DNA of 64,000 nt from an uncultured Alphaproteobacteria bacterium (GCA_943788635.1 CALSRA010000035.1:20626-84625), one strand, 5' to 3'. Counted from the stretch's first letter, positions 17,980-28,043 are shown. Notes: generated from the letters alone by a model not told the origin. A program made the numbers and translations.

Positions 17980-19380
17980 ATGGTGACGGCTGAATCTGAT
18001 ACGCCGACATCCGGCAAGGCGGACCGGGATACAGTGTTCCGTGCCGCTCTTGAACGGCATCGTACCGGTCGCCTGTCGGAAGCCATCGATCTGTATCAGC
18101 GGATACTGGCAACCAACCCGGCGTTTGAACCAGCCTGGATCAATCTCGGCGTGGCCCTGCGCGCGGAAGGTCAGGTTTCTGCCAGCATCGGCTGCCTTCG
18201 TCGCGGCACTGCGCTAAAGCCTGATGATGCGGGCGCCATGTCGAACCTCGGCAATGCCCTGCGGGCCGCAGGGCGGCTCGACGAAGCCGTCCAGTGCCAC
18301 GAGGCGGCCCGGGCACTCGACCCGGAAACCGGTTCATACATCTATAACCACGCTCTGGTTCTGCGCGACCAGGGAAAGTTTGGCGAGGCTCTGCGCAATT
18401 TCGATAAAGCGGTAGCCCGGGGATACGACACGGCAGAATTGAAATGGGACAGGGCCCTGGCGCTTTTGCTGCAAGGCGATCTCCGCCCTGGTTTCGCCGA
18501 ATATGAGTGGCGATGGAAAATTCCGGATGCAAAACCGCGTGGCCTCGATAAGCCGGCATGGAACGGCGAAAACCTCTCCGGCAAGACCCTGCTGGTTTAT
18601 GCCGAACAGGGCTTCGGTGACACAATCCAGTTTTTGCGTTATCTGCCGCTAATTCAAACGCAGTCAGTTGCACCGGCCCGAATCGTATTCGAGTGCCAAA
18701 AACCGCTCGCGCGGCTGATAGCGATTAGTCCCGCATTTGAAAATATCGACATCGTCATACGTGACGAAACACCCCTGCCCCCCTTCGATGCAACGGTCGC
18801 GCTGCTCTCCCTGCCCCACCTGGTTGGAACAACCGTCGACACAATCCCCGCCGATATCCCGTACCTGACACCGCCACCGGAAAGCGATCAGGCCCCCCAT
18901 CAATCGGGCGATTTACAGATCGGTTTCGTCTGGGCCGGCAAGCCAACGCATCGCAATGACCGCAACCGGTCAATGGCGCTGCAAACACTGGCACCCATTT
19001 TCGAGACACCCGGTACTGCGTTCCATTCCCTGCAACTCGGCGACCAGGCCAATGCAATTGCAGCCCAGGGGTTTTCGGCGCTGGCCCGGGATTGCCGCGA
19101 CCAGATCGCCGATTTTGCCGATAGTGCAGCGTTACTGACGAGACTTGACCTGGTGATCGGTGTCGACACCGCGGTCATTCACCTTGCCGGCGCGCTTGGC
19201 CGGCCGGTCTGGACCATGCTGCCCTATGCGCCCGACTGGCGATGGCAGACAGGGCGAACGGACTGCCCGTGGTATCCTTCCATGCGGCTGTTTCGACAAT
19301 CCCACCCGGGTGACTGGCATTCAGTCATTGCCGAAATCCGTCATGCTCTGGAAAAAATGGTCGAGCAAAGGCACGCGTAA
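17980..19380 (+). CDS. TPR protein with glycosyltransferase-9-like C-terminal domain
   Basis: A 466-residue protein. Residues 15-165 hold tetratricopeptide repeats (PAWINLGVALRAEGQ, AMSNLGNALRAAGRLDEAV, YIYNHALVLRDQGKFGEAL). Residues 190-460 resemble the ADP-heptose/GT9-like domain found in bacterial TPR-glycosyltransferase fusions: LLVYAEQGFGDTIQFLRYLPL, then VIGVDTAVIHLAGALGRPVW. Such proteins are often linked to glycosylation, but substrate and acceptor are unknown. ATG 17980 has a weak ribosome-binding site; the frame extends back to 17902 inside asd. It converges on pdxY with a 3-bp gap. Confidence 0.83.
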   Translation: MVTAESDTPTSGKADRDTVFRAALERHRTGRLSEAIDLYQRILATNPAFEPAWINLGVALRAEGQVSASIGCLRRGTALKPDDAGAMSNLGNALRAAGRLDEAVQCHEAARALDPETGSYIYNHALVLRDQGKFGEALRNFDKAVARGYDTAELKWDRALALLLQGDLRPGFAEYEWRWKIPDAKPRGLDKPAWNGENLSGKTLLVYAEQGFGDTIQFLRYLPLIQTQSVAPARIVFECQKPLARLIAISPAFENIDIVIRDETPLPPFDATVALLSLPHLVGTTVDTIPADIPYLTPPPESDQAPHQSGDLQIGFVWAGKPTHRNDRNRSMALQTLAPIFETPGTAFHSLQLGDQANAIAAQGFSALARDCRDQIADFADSAALLTRLDLVIGVDTAVIHLAGALGRPVWTMLPYAPDWRWQTGRTDCPWYPSMRLFRQSHPGDWHSVIAEIRHALEKMVEQRHA

Positions 19381-19383
19381 CGA

Positions 19384-20214
19384 TTACGCCAGCCGCTCAG
19401 CATCAATCGCCAGCGTTGGCGCAACCACCCGGTCCAGTGTTTCAATCAGCAGAAGATCGTTGGCGGACACTGACGCCATCAGTAATTCGTGGATTCCCGA
19501 TACAGCCAGCGCAAGTGCACGCCCGGTATCAATCCCCCGCAACAAGTGGCCGATAAAAAGGGCAACGAAGGCATCGCCTGCGCCATGGGCCGGAATATTC
19601 ACAAACGGCGCCCGGGCGCACCAGACCTCGTGACCTGCGACGGCGATACTCGCAATTGAATCGCCTTCGCGGATACCGGTAATGACGACCATTTCCGGAC
19701 CGGACGTTCCTATTTTCTGCGCCGCCAGAACGGCATCGCCGACCGCAACGATATCCATGCCGGCCAGATACGCCGCCTCGAACGCATTCGGCGTTACGAT
19801 GTCCGCCGCCGGCACCGCCTGGTCGCGGAAAAACGCCGGGAGACCTTCCGAGACATAGAACCGGCCATTGTCCCCCATGACCGGATCGCAACACCAAAAC
19901 GCCTTTGGACTGGCTGACCGGACCCGAGAGGCGATTTCAAATACCACTGGCCCCGTTTCAACGCTGCCCAGATACCCGGATAACAAAGCGGTACAGGCAG
20001 GCAAGAGGCCCCGTTCGTCGAGCCCCTTTGCAAGATCGGCGACTTCGGTCGATGGCCGCACATTGCCCCGGAAAGCGCCATGCGCCGGATGATTGGAGAA
20101 GGCGACGGTATCTATCGGCCAGACGACCTGATTCAGACGCTGCAGGATGGGGACCGCTGCAGAATTGCCGACATACCCGCTTGTGACTCGGGACTGAATT
20201 GAAAGAATCGCCAT
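19384..20214 (-). CDS. pdxY: Pyridoxal kinase PdxY-like
   Basis: A 276-residue ribokinase-fold kinase of the PdxK/PdxY family, phosphorylating pyridoxal for cofactor salvage. It begins MAILSIQSRVTSGYVGNSAAV. Other motifs are FSNHPAHGAF, CDPVMGDNGRFYV and the catalytic GAGDAFVALF. The start at 20214 is preferred because it matches the family N-terminus; the frame also extends to 20250. The C-terminal part is slightly shorter than in E. coli PdxY. No operon partner is evident. Confidence 0.87.
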   Translation of the reverse strand: MAILSIQSRVTSGYVGNSAAVPILQRLNQVVWPIDTVAFSNHPAHGAFRGNVRPSTEVADLAKGLDERGLLPACTALLSGYLGSVETGPVVFEIASRVRSASPKAFWCCDPVMGDNGRFYVSEGLPAFFRDQAVPAADIVTPNAFEAAYLAGMDIVAVGDAVLAAQKIGTSGPEMVVITGIREGDSIASIAVAGHEVWCARAPFVNIPAHGAGDAFVALFIGHLLRGIDTGRALALAVSGIHELLMASVSANDLLLIETLDRVVAPTLAIDAERLA

Positions 20215-20632
20215 AGACCGAGGATAGACCGCGACGCCATTAATACGCATAAAAGAATGCGAACGTGCCTTGAAAGGTCGCCAATATATTTCTCAAAGCT
20301 GCTCCCGGACTTTTGGCAAACATTGCCGCGTGCATCTTTGACGATACTTTGAGAACGGGAGAAGCAACAGTTAAACAGGCAGAACACTGTGCAACCTGTG
20401 ACCCAAGAATGCATATTCCAGACGTTAAACAACCCTTAGTCAAAATGTTCAGGCACGAATATTGCGCATCACGGCCCATTTAATCGCGCTGTTCATATTC
20501 GTTTAATAAATTCACTTCAATTTGGTATCGTTGACTTGCCCGGCAATCAGGGTTAATTCAAATAGTGTGAGTTTTTTTTAATGCGATCTCATCACACTGG
20601 CTGGTGTAGAGGTGGTTGAGGGGGGTTCGAAA
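20215..20632. other. AT-rich 418-bp gap between pdxY and sdhC
   Basis: This divergent gap must hold the sdh promoter. TTGACT at 20531-20536 is a plausible -35 but has no good -10 after it, and a run of eight T follows at 20572-20579. Inside the gap a + strand frame from TTG 20313 to TAA 20483 encodes 56 residues with four Cys, including HCATC. It has no ATG and no clear ribosome-binding site, so I do not call it a gene. Nothing else recognised. Confidence 0.4.
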
Positions 20633-21028
20633 ATGAACAACGGCGACAGACCGCTTTCGCCGCATCTCCAGATTTATGCGTGGCAGTGGACAATGGCGTT
20701 ATCGATCCTGCACCGGGCAACCGGAACAGGACTGGCGGCCGGAACACTGCTCATGGTCTGGTGGTTGCTGGCGCTTGCAGACGGTGCGGCTTCATTCGAT
20801 ACGGTACAAACGGTCATCGGTAGTGTGGTGGGCCGCTTATGCCTGTTCGGATGGACTTGGGCGCTGTTCTACCATTTCTGCAACGGTATCCGACATCTGT
20901 TCTGGGATGTCGGGATGGGCTTCGATCTCGATACCGCTCGCAATTCCGGCTATTTTGTCGTAGCGGCATCGATTGGGCTTACCGGGTTGACCTGGATCGT
21001 CGGTTATATGGCGATGGGAGCGATCTGA
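20633..21028 (+). CDS. sdhC: Succinate dehydrogenase cytochrome b556 subunit
   Basis: A 131-residue three-helix membrane anchor of complex II. Typical signatures are RPLSPHLQIY and SILHRATGTGLA near the N terminus, and FYHFCNGIRHLFWD carrying the haem-ligand His region. ATG 20633 follows a GAGGGGGG ribosome-binding site; GTG 20612 is a less likely start. Its TGA shares one base with the sdhD ATG. First gene of sdhCDAB. Confidence 0.94.
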   Translation: MNNGDRPLSPHLQIYAWQWTMALSILHRATGTGLAAGTLLMVWWLLALADGAASFDTVQTVIGSVVGRLCLFGWTWALFYHFCNGIRHLFWDVGMGFDLDTARNSGYFVVAASIGLTGLTWIVGYMAMGAI

Positions 21029-21408
21029 TGGATTTGAGAGCACCTCTCGGCCGTGTGCGCGGTCTTGGCTCCGCCAAAAGCGGAACCCATCATTTCTGGG
21101 TACAGCGGGTTACGGCAATCGCCCTGATCCCCCTTTCCCTTTGGTTCATATATGCTGTGCTGTCGCTCGTCGGCGCCGATCATGCAACCGTATCCAGTTG
21201 GTTGCAGTCACCGATAAATGCCGTGCTTATGATCCTGCTGCTTCTCGCGACTTTCCATCACCTGCAGCTTGGTCTGCAGGTTGTGATCGAAGATTACATC
21301 CATGGAGAAGGCACCAAGATTGCGAGTCTCATGATTTTGAAGGGCGGGAGTCTGGTACTTGCAGTCGCCGGGACCTTCGCTGTTCTTAAAGTAGCGTTCG
21401 GAGGGTGA
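21028..21408 (+). CDS. sdhD: Succinate dehydrogenase hydrophobic anchor subunit
   Basis: A 126-residue three-helix anchor. GTHHFWVQRVTAIALIPLSLW matches the first helix with the conserved Arg, and FHHLQLGLQVVIEDYIHGE carries the haem and quinone-site residues. The ATG overlaps the sdhC stop by 1 bp, and sdhA follows after 6 bp. The long upstream extension of this frame lies inside sdhC and is not used. Confidence 0.93.
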   Translation: MDLRAPLGRVRGLGSAKSGTHHFWVQRVTAIALIPLSLWFIYAVLSLVGADHATVSSWLQSPINAVLMILLLLATFHHLQLGLQVVIEDYIHGEGTKIASLMILKGGSLVLAVAGTFAVLKVAFGG

Positions 21409-21414
21409 TGGGCG

Positions 21415-23205
21415 ATGACTGAAGCATATCCAATTATCGATCACACCTATGACGTTGTCGTCGTCGGCGCAGGTGGCGCGGGATTACGCGCAACGTTCGG
21501 TCTGGCGGAACAGGGCCTCAAGACGGCCTGTATCACCAAGGTGTTTCCGACACGTAGCCATACGGTCGCAGCACAGGGCGGCGTTTCGGCCGCACTTGGC
21601 AATATGGGCGAAGACAGTTGGCAATGGCACATGTATGACACCGTCAAGGGGTCGGACTGGCTTGGCGATCAGGATGCCATCGAATACATGTGCCGCGAAG
21701 CGGTGCCGGCGATCGTTGAACTGGAACATTATGGTGTACCGTTCAGCCGGACACCTGAAGGCAAGATCTACCAGCGTGCCTTTGGTGGCATGACCACCCA
21801 TTTCGGTGAAGGCGCGCAGGCACAGCGTACCTGCGCCGCGGCGGACCGGACCGGTCACGCGATGCTCCACACGCTGTATCAGCAGTCGCTGAAGCATCAA
21901 GCCGAATTCTTCATTGAATATTTCGCACTCGACCTGATCATGGAAGATGGCGAATGCCGTGGCGTCATGGCCTGGAACCTGGACGATGGCACGATCCACC
22001 GTTTCCGGGCGAAGCAGGTCATCCTGGCGACAGGCGGCTGCGGACGTATCTATTTCTCCTGCACCTCGGCCCATACGTGTACCGGCGACGGTGGCGGCAT
22101 GGCGTTGCGGGCGGGCCTGCCCATGCAGGATATGGAATTCGTTCAGTTCCACCCGACCGGCATTTATGGTTCGGGCTGTCTGATTACCGAAGGGTCGCGA
22201 GGTGAAGGCGGATACCTGACGAACAGCGAGGGCGAGCGTTTCATGGAACGCTATGCGCCATCGGCAAAGGATCTGGCCAGCCGGGATGTTGTGAGTCGAT
22301 CAATGACAATGGAAATTCGCGAAGGCCGTGGTGTCGGCGCGAAAAACGACCATATCTATCTGCATCTGGAACATCTTGATTCTGCATTGATCGAAGAACG
22401 CCTTCCAGGCATTGCCGAAACGGCACGTATTTTCGCCAATGTCGACGTCACAACGGAGCCAATTCCGGTCATACCGACCTGCCATTACAATATGGGCGGT
22501 ATTCCGACCAACCGGTTTGGTGAAGTCGTGACCATCAAGGATGGCAACCCCGATTATGCGGTTCCTGGATTGATGGCAGCAGGCGAAGCCGCTTGTGTAT
22601 CCGTGCATGGCGCGAACCGTCTTGGCTCCAACTCGTTGCTCGATCTGGTCGTGTTTGGCCGGGCCGCAGCGCTGCGATGTGCCGAAACCATCGACAAATC
22701 GGAATCGCACAAACCACTGCCCAAGGATGCCGGCCAATACGCACTGGATCGGCTGGACAAGGCCCGCCATGCGAATGGCGACACACCGACGGCTGAACTC
22801 CGGTTGGAGATGCAATTGGCGATGCAGAACAACTGCGCCGTGTTCCGTACCCAGGAAATCATGGACGAAGGCGTCGCGAAGATGGCCGAAGTTGCCAAGG
22901 GTGCGGCCGATATCAGGGTAACGGACCGGTCGATGGTCTGGAATTCGGATCTGGTGGAAACGCTTGAATTCGAGAACCTGCTGGAACAGGCACTCGTTAC
23001 CATTGAGTCTGCGGCCAACCGGAATGAATCACGTGGCGCCCACGCCCGTGATGATGTTCCCGACCGTAATGACGAAGAATGGATGAAGCATACCGCCGCC
23101 TGGATCGACAGCGATTACAAGGTCTCCATCGATTACCGACCTGTACATATGGAAACGCTGACCGATGAAATGGACACGGTGCCCCCGAAGGCACGGGTGT
23201 ACTAA
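21415..23205 (+). CDS. sdhA: Succinate dehydrogenase flavoprotein subunit
   Basis: A 596-residue FAD subunit oxidising succinate to fumarate. An FAD-binding [20 protein letters not shown] lies near the N terminus, with SHTVAAQGG containing the covalent-FAD His near residue 48. Catalytic motifs QFHPTG and REGRG are present, and the C-terminal segment ends in the usual KARVY. Length is normal. It sits between sdhD and sdhB on one transcript. Confidence 0.97.
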   Translation: MTEAYPIIDHTYDVVVVGAGGAGLRATFGLAEQGLKTACITKVFPTRSHTVAAQGGVSAALGNMGEDSWQWHMYDTVKGSDWLGDQDAIEYMCREAVPAIVELEHYGVPFSRTPEGKIYQRAFGGMTTHFGEGAQAQRTCAAADRTGHAMLHTLYQQSLKHQAEFFIEYFALDLIMEDGECRGVMAWNLDDGTIHRFRAKQVILATGGCGRIYFSCTSAHTCTGDGGGMALRAGLPMQDMEFVQFHPTGIYGSGCLITEGSRGEGGYLTNSEGERFMERYAPSAKDLASRDVVSRSMTMEIREGRGVGAKNDHIYLHLEHLDSALIEERLPGIAETARIFANVDVTTEPIPVIPTCHYNMGGIPTNRFGEVVTIKDGNPDYAVPGLMAAGEAACVSVHGANRLGSNSLLDLVVFGRAAALRCAETIDKSESHKPLPKDAGQYALDRLDKARHANGDTPTAELRLEMQLAMQNNCAVFRTQEIMDEGVAKMAEVAKGAADIRVTDRSMVWNSDLVETLEFENLLEQALVTIESAANRNESRGAHARDDVPDRNDEEWMKHTAAWIDSDYKVSIDYRPVHMETLTDEMDTVPPKARVY

Positions 23206-23236
23206 GGCGGGCAAGGCAGAATAGGACGTTTGACAG

Positions 23237-24019
23237 ATGGTTGAATTCAATCTACCGAAAAACTCCCGGATTCGCGAAGGCAAGAGCTGGCCTGCCCCGG
23301 AAGGCGCGACCAACACGAAGAATTTTCGGATCTATCGCTGGAATCCTGACGACGGCAATACGCCGCAGGTCGATACCTATACAATCGACATGGATGATTG
23401 CGGGCCGATGGTTCTGGATGCGCTGATCAAGATCAAAAACGAGATTGATCAGACAGTGACATTCCGACGGTCATGCCGCGAGGGCATTTGCGGTTCATGC
23501 GCAATGAATATTGGCGGCGAAAACACGCTGGCATGCACCAAATATATCGATGATGCCTCGGGCGACGTGAAGATTTACCCGCTGCCGCATATGTCGGTGG
23601 TCAAGGACCTTGTTCCCGACCTCAACAATGCATATGCACAGCTCTCTTCCGTCGAGCCCTGGATGAAGACCGAAACGCCGGCCCCGCCGGATACGGAACG
23701 CCTGCAGACACAAGAAGATCGGGCGAAGCTTGATGGCCTGTATGAATGCATCCTGTGCTTCTCCTGCGCGACAAGCTGCCCCAGCTACTGGTGGAATGGC
23801 GACCGCTATCTCGGCCCGGCCGTCCTGCTGCAGGCTTATCGCTGGATCGTGGACAGCCGGGACGAACATACCGGTGAACGGCTGGATGCGCTGGAAGATC
23901 CTTTCCGGCTCTATCGTTGCCACACGATCATGAATTGTTCGAAGACCTGCCCGAAGGGTCTGAACCCGGCGCAGGCAATCGCCAATATCAAAAAGCTCCT
24001 GGTCGAACGGCAGTTATAA
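23237..24019 (+). CDS. sdhB: Succinate dehydrogenase iron-sulfur subunit
   Basis: A 260-residue subunit carrying three clusters. The 2Fe-2S site is [13 protein letters not shown]; the 4Fe-4S site is [16 protein letters not shown]; the 3Fe-4S site is [14 protein letters not shown]. It passes electrons from SdhA to quinone at the SdhCD anchor. It is the last gene of sdhCDAB and is followed by a strong terminator. Confidence 0.97.
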   Translation: MVEFNLPKNSRIREGKSWPAPEGATNTKNFRIYRWNPDDGNTPQVDTYTIDMDDCGPMVLDALIKIKNEIDQTVTFRRSCREGICGSCAMNIGGENTLACTKYIDDASGDVKIYPLPHMSVVKDLVPDLNNAYAQLSSVEPWMKTETPAPPDTERLQTQEDRAKLDGLYECILCFSCATSCPSYWWNGDRYLGPAVLLQAYRWIVDSRDEHTGERLDALEDPFRLYRCHTIMNCSKTCPKGLNPAQAIANIKKLLVERQL

Positions 24020-24040
24020 GTTCCGGTCAGATACGGATCA

Positions 24041-24068
24041 GAAGGGGCGGAAACGCCCCTTCTTTTTT
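24041..24068 (+). terminator. Intrinsic terminator of the sdhCDAB operon
   Basis: GAAGGGGCG (24041-24049) and CGCCCCTTC (24054-24062) pair perfectly around a GAAA tetraloop, followed by TTTTTT at 24063-24068. It lies 22 nt after the sdhB stop. Confidence 0.92.
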
Positions 24069-24083
24069 GCCTGATTTTTCGAC

Positions 24084-24425
24084 CTAGCTGGTCGCCGGCG
24101 CGCAGCGGTTCCATTCCTGGCCATCGCTGCCATTCCGGGCAGATGCTTCGTCGGCTCCGACATACATTTTCATTTTCTCTTCGCTCCACTGTTGCAGGAA
24201 AACGAATCCGCCCGCGCCCGGTTCCTGCGCCGGAACAGTGTATGAAAACGAATGGCGTCCATAGTCGCCCTGTATACTGTTCCCGCCGGGCGTCATGATT
24301 TTGGCGCCTTCGATATGCAGCCGCTGGCCATTCTTCGAACACCAGTTTCCATCCAGCGAATCCGCCCGTGCCGACCCGGCGGCAAACACCATCAATACGG
24401 CTATCAAAGAAAACGTAACCTTCAT
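24084..24425 (-). CDS. Small secreted protein of unknown function
   Basis: A 113-residue protein with a signal peptide: MKVTFSLIAVLMVFAAGSARA, then cleavage before DSLDG. The mature part begins LDGNWCSKNGQRLHIEGAKI and looks like a small beta-rich periplasmic domain with Cys at both ends (NWCSKNG and NRCAPATS), possibly a disulfide. It is convergent with sdhB across the sdh terminator. The family resembles DGxWCS-type exported proteins of alphaproteobacteria, for which I know no function. Confidence 0.72.
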   Translation of the reverse strand: MKVTFSLIAVLMVFAAGSARADSLDGNWCSKNGQRLHIEGAKIMTPGGNSIQGDYGRHSFSYTVPAQEPGAGGFVFLQQWSEEKMKMYVGADEASARNGSDGQEWNRCAPATS

Positions 24426-24552
24426 CCCGCAAGCTCCCCGTTTTTTTACAGATGCCCTGAACGATACGGCGTTTCCCGTTTTTGGCCGATCACTTTAGTG
24501 TGCGTATAGTGATCAAAAAGGCGCCATTGGCGTTCCGTCAGGGAGATGATGC

Positions 24553-25422
24553 ATGAAATTCGGACTGCGTTACATCAACACCGGTCGCTACGTCGACCCT
24601 TCACTCGCAATCGAACTGGTCCAGGCAGGCGAGGCTGCCGGATTCGAATCCGCCTGGACGGTCGATCACGTCGTCGTGCCGGAAGGCTACCAGTCATCCT
24701 ACCCTTATTCCGAGGATGGCAGGATGGCCGGCGGCGTAAACGACATCCCCCTGCCCGACCCTCTTATTTTCATGTCCTACCTTGCGTCCGCGACGACGCG
24801 GATCAAACTCGCGACCGGCATTCTGATCCTGCCGCAGCGCAATCCCGTGGTTACGGCAAAACAAATCGCAACACTGGATTATCTTTCCGGCGGCCGCATC
24901 CTGCTGGGTATCGGCGTCGGATGGCTGGAAGAAGAATTCAACGCCATCGGCACACCATTTGCGGATCGCGGCCGGCGCACGGATGAATATGTCGCAGCGA
25001 TGCGTGAATTATGGTCATCCCCCTCTCCCAGCTTCGACGGTGAATTTGTCCACTTCAAGGATGCGCATTGCCGTCCACAACCGATAGAGGGATCGGTCCC
25101 GATCATTGTCGGCGGGCATTCAAAAGCCGCCGCAAGGCGGGCTGGACGGCTGGGCAATGGTTTCTTCCCTGCACGCGACGCATCTGCCCCGCTGTTCGAC
25201 CTAGTGCGGAAAACGGCAGAGGAATGCGGTCGCGACCCGGCCGAAATCGAATTCACCGCCAGCCTGCCGGATGATCTGGACCAGATACCCGAACTCGCCA
25301 AAATTGGCGTCACACGCCTGCTGGTTCCGGTCACCCCCATGATGGGCCTGAGCAACACGATCAAGGATATCAATGATATCGCCAACTGGCGTGGCATCCT
25401 GGAAAAATACGCAAAAGTCTAG
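24553..25422 (+). CDS. Luciferase-like (LLM class) F420-type oxidoreductase
   Basis: A 289-residue TIM-barrel oxidoreductase of the bacterial luciferase superfamily, resembling the probable F420-dependent subgroup (TIGR03619 type). Visible features are WTVDHVVVPEGY, the central GRILLGIGVGWLEEEF and IVGGHSKAAARRAGRLGNGF. The cofactor may be FMN rather than F420 in this organism, and the substrate is unknown. GGGAGATG lies before the ATG. A second LLM protein follows after 16 bp, so the two may form a unit. Confidence 0.82.
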   Translation: MKFGLRYINTGRYVDPSLAIELVQAGEAAGFESAWTVDHVVVPEGYQSSYPYSEDGRMAGGVNDIPLPDPLIFMSYLASATTRIKLATGILILPQRNPVVTAKQIATLDYLSGGRILLGIGVGWLEEEFNAIGTPFADRGRRTDEYVAAMRELWSSPSPSFDGEFVHFKDAHCRPQPIEGSVPIIVGGHSKAAARRAGRLGNGFFPARDASAPLFDLVRKTAEECGRDPAEIEFTASLPDDLDQIPELAKIGVTRLLVPVTPMMGLSNTIKDINDIANWRGILEKYAKV

Positions 25423-25438
25423 AAACAGGAACGCAGTC

Positions 25439-26440
25439 ATGAAATTCGGTATATTTCTCGCGACACAATGGCCGGAGCAGGCCAGCCTGGACCAGGAAAT
25501 CGGCAACCTCGCTGCACAGGTCCGCGCGGCCCGGAAGAACGGGTTTGCATCGGTATGGGTCGGACAGCATGTCCTCACCCGGCCGCTACAGATGATCCAG
25601 ACTGTACCGCTGCTTGCCCGTCTGGCCGTAGAAGGCGAAGGCATGACCTTTGGCTCCTGCATTGCGCTGCTCGGCATGCTGAATCCCATCATGGTCGCAG
25701 AAGAAGCCGCCAGCCTGGACTGGATCACCGGTGGCAATTTCGTGCTTGGTGTCGGGATCGGCTACCGGAAGGAAGAATTCGATTCCCTGAACGTGCCTTT
25801 CGAAAACAGGGTTGGACGATTTGAAGAAGCCCTGCCACTGATCCGACGGCTTTGGAGCGAGGAATGGGTAACCCACAAGGGCGAGCATTTCACGGTCGAC
25901 AATCTGGGCGCCGGCATCCGGCCACGCAACGGCAACAGCCTGCCGATCTGGATCGGCGCGCAGGTCCCACGCGCGGTACGCCGGGCAGCGCGGCTCGGCG
26001 ATGTCTGGCTCCCCTCACCCACGCCGGAATACGAGGCGCTCAAAGAGTTCTTCGAGATTTACCACAAGGCCCGAACCGAAGCAGGCCTGCCGATGCCGGA
26101 AAGCCAGCCACTGATCCGGGAATGTTTCGTCGGGGCAAGCCGGGAAACCGCCATGCAAGCCGCACGAGGCCCACTGCTGGCGAAGTATGAATCCTATGCC
26201 TCCTGGGGCGAAGCTGGCAGCACCAGCGGCGGCACGAGCCTTGCCGAAGGTTTTGACGACTTCATGGCCAATCGTTTCATCGTCGCCGACGAGGCCGAGG
26301 CAACGGACGAATTCGCGCGCTACCGGGATGATTTCGGCGTCGACCACATGATCCTGCGCATGCAATGGCCTGGCCTGCCGCAATCCGACGTCATCGAATG
26401 TATTGAGCGTGTCGGGCGAATCGCCGCCCGGTTGGGATAG
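25439..26440 (+). CDS. Luciferase-like (LLM class) flavin-dependent oxidoreductase
   Basis: A 333-residue LLM protein, longer than and diverged from its upstream neighbour. It begins MKFGIFLATQWPEQ, has the conserved GGNFVLGVGIGYRKEEF, then IWIGAQVPRAVRRAARLGDVW. ATG 25439 is chosen by homology with the family N-terminus; the upstream in-frame extension overlaps the previous gene. Such enzymes are often monooxygenases for small organic molecules, and downstream CoA-type genes would fit a degradation route, but this is inference. Confidence 0.83.
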   Translation: MKFGIFLATQWPEQASLDQEIGNLAAQVRAARKNGFASVWVGQHVLTRPLQMIQTVPLLARLAVEGEGMTFGSCIALLGMLNPIMVAEEAASLDWITGGNFVLGVGIGYRKEEFDSLNVPFENRVGRFEEALPLIRRLWSEEWVTHKGEHFTVDNLGAGIRPRNGNSLPIWIGAQVPRAVRRAARLGDVWLPSPTPEYEALKEFFEIYHKARTEAGLPMPESQPLIRECFVGASRETAMQAARGPLLAKYESYASWGEAGSTSGGTSLAEGFDDFMANRFIVADEAEATDEFARYRDDFGVDHMILRMQWPGLPQSDVIECIERVGRIAARLG

Positions 26441-26463
26441 CCCCAGCAAACGGCCCTGTCGCG

Positions 26464-27042
26464 CTATTCGCCCGCCAGACGGGTTGAGGTCAGATAAGCC
26501 GCCAGAATGCCCGCTAACAGCAGCCAGCAGACAAGCTGGAACAGTACTGCGCCCAAAACATAGTCGAGCGGCATGTGAAACCAGACGGCGTCGCCAATCT
26601 GGATCAGAACCGTCCCCATAAGGCCGGCCAGACCGACAAGCATGAACCGGCTGCCGAATGTTCCCCTGCCGGACAGAAGAATCAGCCCTGTGGCCATCGC
26701 CGCCACGACAAAATTGTGCAGCACGCCAAACGCCAGCTTCCACGGGGACGCCGGGTCAACGCCTTCGCGCACATAACTAAGCCGAAAGAACGGTCCTTCG
26801 GTATGTTTTGCCGTCCAGGCTTCCTTGGCATCGACCGTATCGCGGGGCCAGGGGTGAAGATACGTCCCGGTTTCAAGGCCACTGACATCCAGCGCATCGA
26901 TAATCACACTATCAACGACATTCGCCTGGAATACGCCGACAGGCGCATAGAGAACGCCCCAGAAAAGCATTCCCCAAGCCATTATCGCCGCCGTGCCAAG
27001 GACGGATGCAATCGCCGCCGCCCTTATTTTTCTGACGAACAT
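26464..27042 (-). CDS. Four-helix integral membrane protein of unknown function
   Basis: A 192-residue protein with four hydrophobic spans: about residues 5-31, 104-126, 131-153 and 163-187. A 70-residue extracytoplasmic-looking loop between spans 1 and 2 includes GLETGTYLHPWPRD. ATG 27042 is chosen because GGAG lies 5 nt upstream; earlier in-frame ATGs at 27054 and 27078 are possible. It is convergent with the LLM gene and has no operon partner. I do not recognise the family. Confidence 0.68.
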   Translation of the reverse strand: MFVRKIRAAAIASVLGTAAIMAWGMLFWGVLYAPVGVFQANVVDSVIIDALDVSGLETGTYLHPWPRDTVDAKEAWTAKHTEGPFFRLSYVREGVDPASPWKLAFGVLHNFVVAAMATGLILLSGRGTFGSRFMLVGLAGLMGTVLIQIGDAVWFHMPLDYVLGAVLFQLVCWLLLAGILAAYLTSTRLAGE

Positions 27043-27230
27043 GCCCTCTCCCATCGGCCAGTCACCGTGTCCCCACACCTATGATTGTAGCACCTCTTTC
27101 CGGCGAAGCGCGAAAGTCATTGGCGGCCCACAGCAATAGCCATGATTGCACATCGCCCCAACCGAATTGTCCACCCCCGGTCAGTGAGACATAATCGAAA
27201 CAACGAACGGTTTCAGGAGAAGGATTTATA

Positions 27231-28034
27231 ATGCCCGCAACCGACAATCCGGTTCTCGCCGATCAAGAAGGGCATGTCGCCATTCTGACGCTCAATCGCC
27301 CGGCAAAGAAGAATGCGATGAGTGATACAATGCTGGAGCAGCTCATCGACAGCATCCAGTCCGCCAACAGGGACGACACCGTCCGCGCAATTGTCATTAC
27401 GGGGTCAGGAAACTGCTTTTCAGCCGGGCGCGACATCTCCCAGTTTGATCAGAAAGCCATCCTGCAGGACATGTCGGTTGACCGGACCGTTGATATCTTC
27501 CTTAAAACCCTGACCTTGCTGCTGGAATCGCCCAAACCGACGATTGCCGCCATCCATGGCGTGGCGCTGGGTGGCGGACAGGCGGTATCCCTGGCTTGTG
27601 ATTTTGTCGTTGCCGAAGCCGGGACCAAATTCGGTAATGTCGAGATGGCATACGGCTTTCCGGCCGCGATGAACATCGCGTTGCTGACCCGACAGGTCGG
27701 CCGTCGGATCGGCCTGGAGATCGCCATGACGGGTGACCTCTATACAGCCGAGCAATATCACGGCTATGGCCTGGTCAACCGGCTGGCAGCGGCGGGAACG
27801 CTCATGGAAACAACACTTGGGTTTGTATCAACGCTGACCGAACGAGCACCCTGGGCGATACAGCGGACAAAATCGACCTATCGACTGGCCGAAGACATGG
27901 CACTGCATGGCGCGTTGAATTTTGGCAATCAGCTAAACCAGTTGTTGATGCTGAACAGCCAGATCGAAAGCATTCATTCCGGTGATGCCGGTGCCAGGGG
28001 CGCGATCAGGAATAATCTGTCTGGAAAGGACTGA
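27231..28034 (+). CDS. Enoyl-CoA hydratase/isomerase family protein
   Basis: A 267-residue crotonase-fold protein. The oxyanion-hole loops are NCFSAGRDISQF and HGVALGGGQAVSLACDF, followed by KFGNVEMAYGFPAAM. Crotonase members act on acyl-CoA thioesters as hydratases, isomerases or related enzymes, and the exact reaction cannot be assigned. AGGAGAAGG precedes the ATG. A CaiB-type CoA-transferase follows after 9 bp on the same strand, consistent with a small acyl-CoA pathway. Confidence 0.87.
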   Translation: MPATDNPVLADQEGHVAILTLNRPAKKNAMSDTMLEQLIDSIQSANRDDTVRAIVITGSGNCFSAGRDISQFDQKAILQDMSVDRTVDIFLKTLTLLLESPKPTIAAIHGVALGGGQAVSLACDFVVAEAGTKFGNVEMAYGFPAAMNIALLTRQVGRRIGLEIAMTGDLYTAEQYHGYGLVNRLAAAGTLMETTLGFVSTLTERAPWAIQRTKSTYRLAEDMALHGALNFGNQLNQLLMLNSQIESIHSGDAGARGAIRNNLSGKD

Positions 28035-28043
28035 GAGAATATC

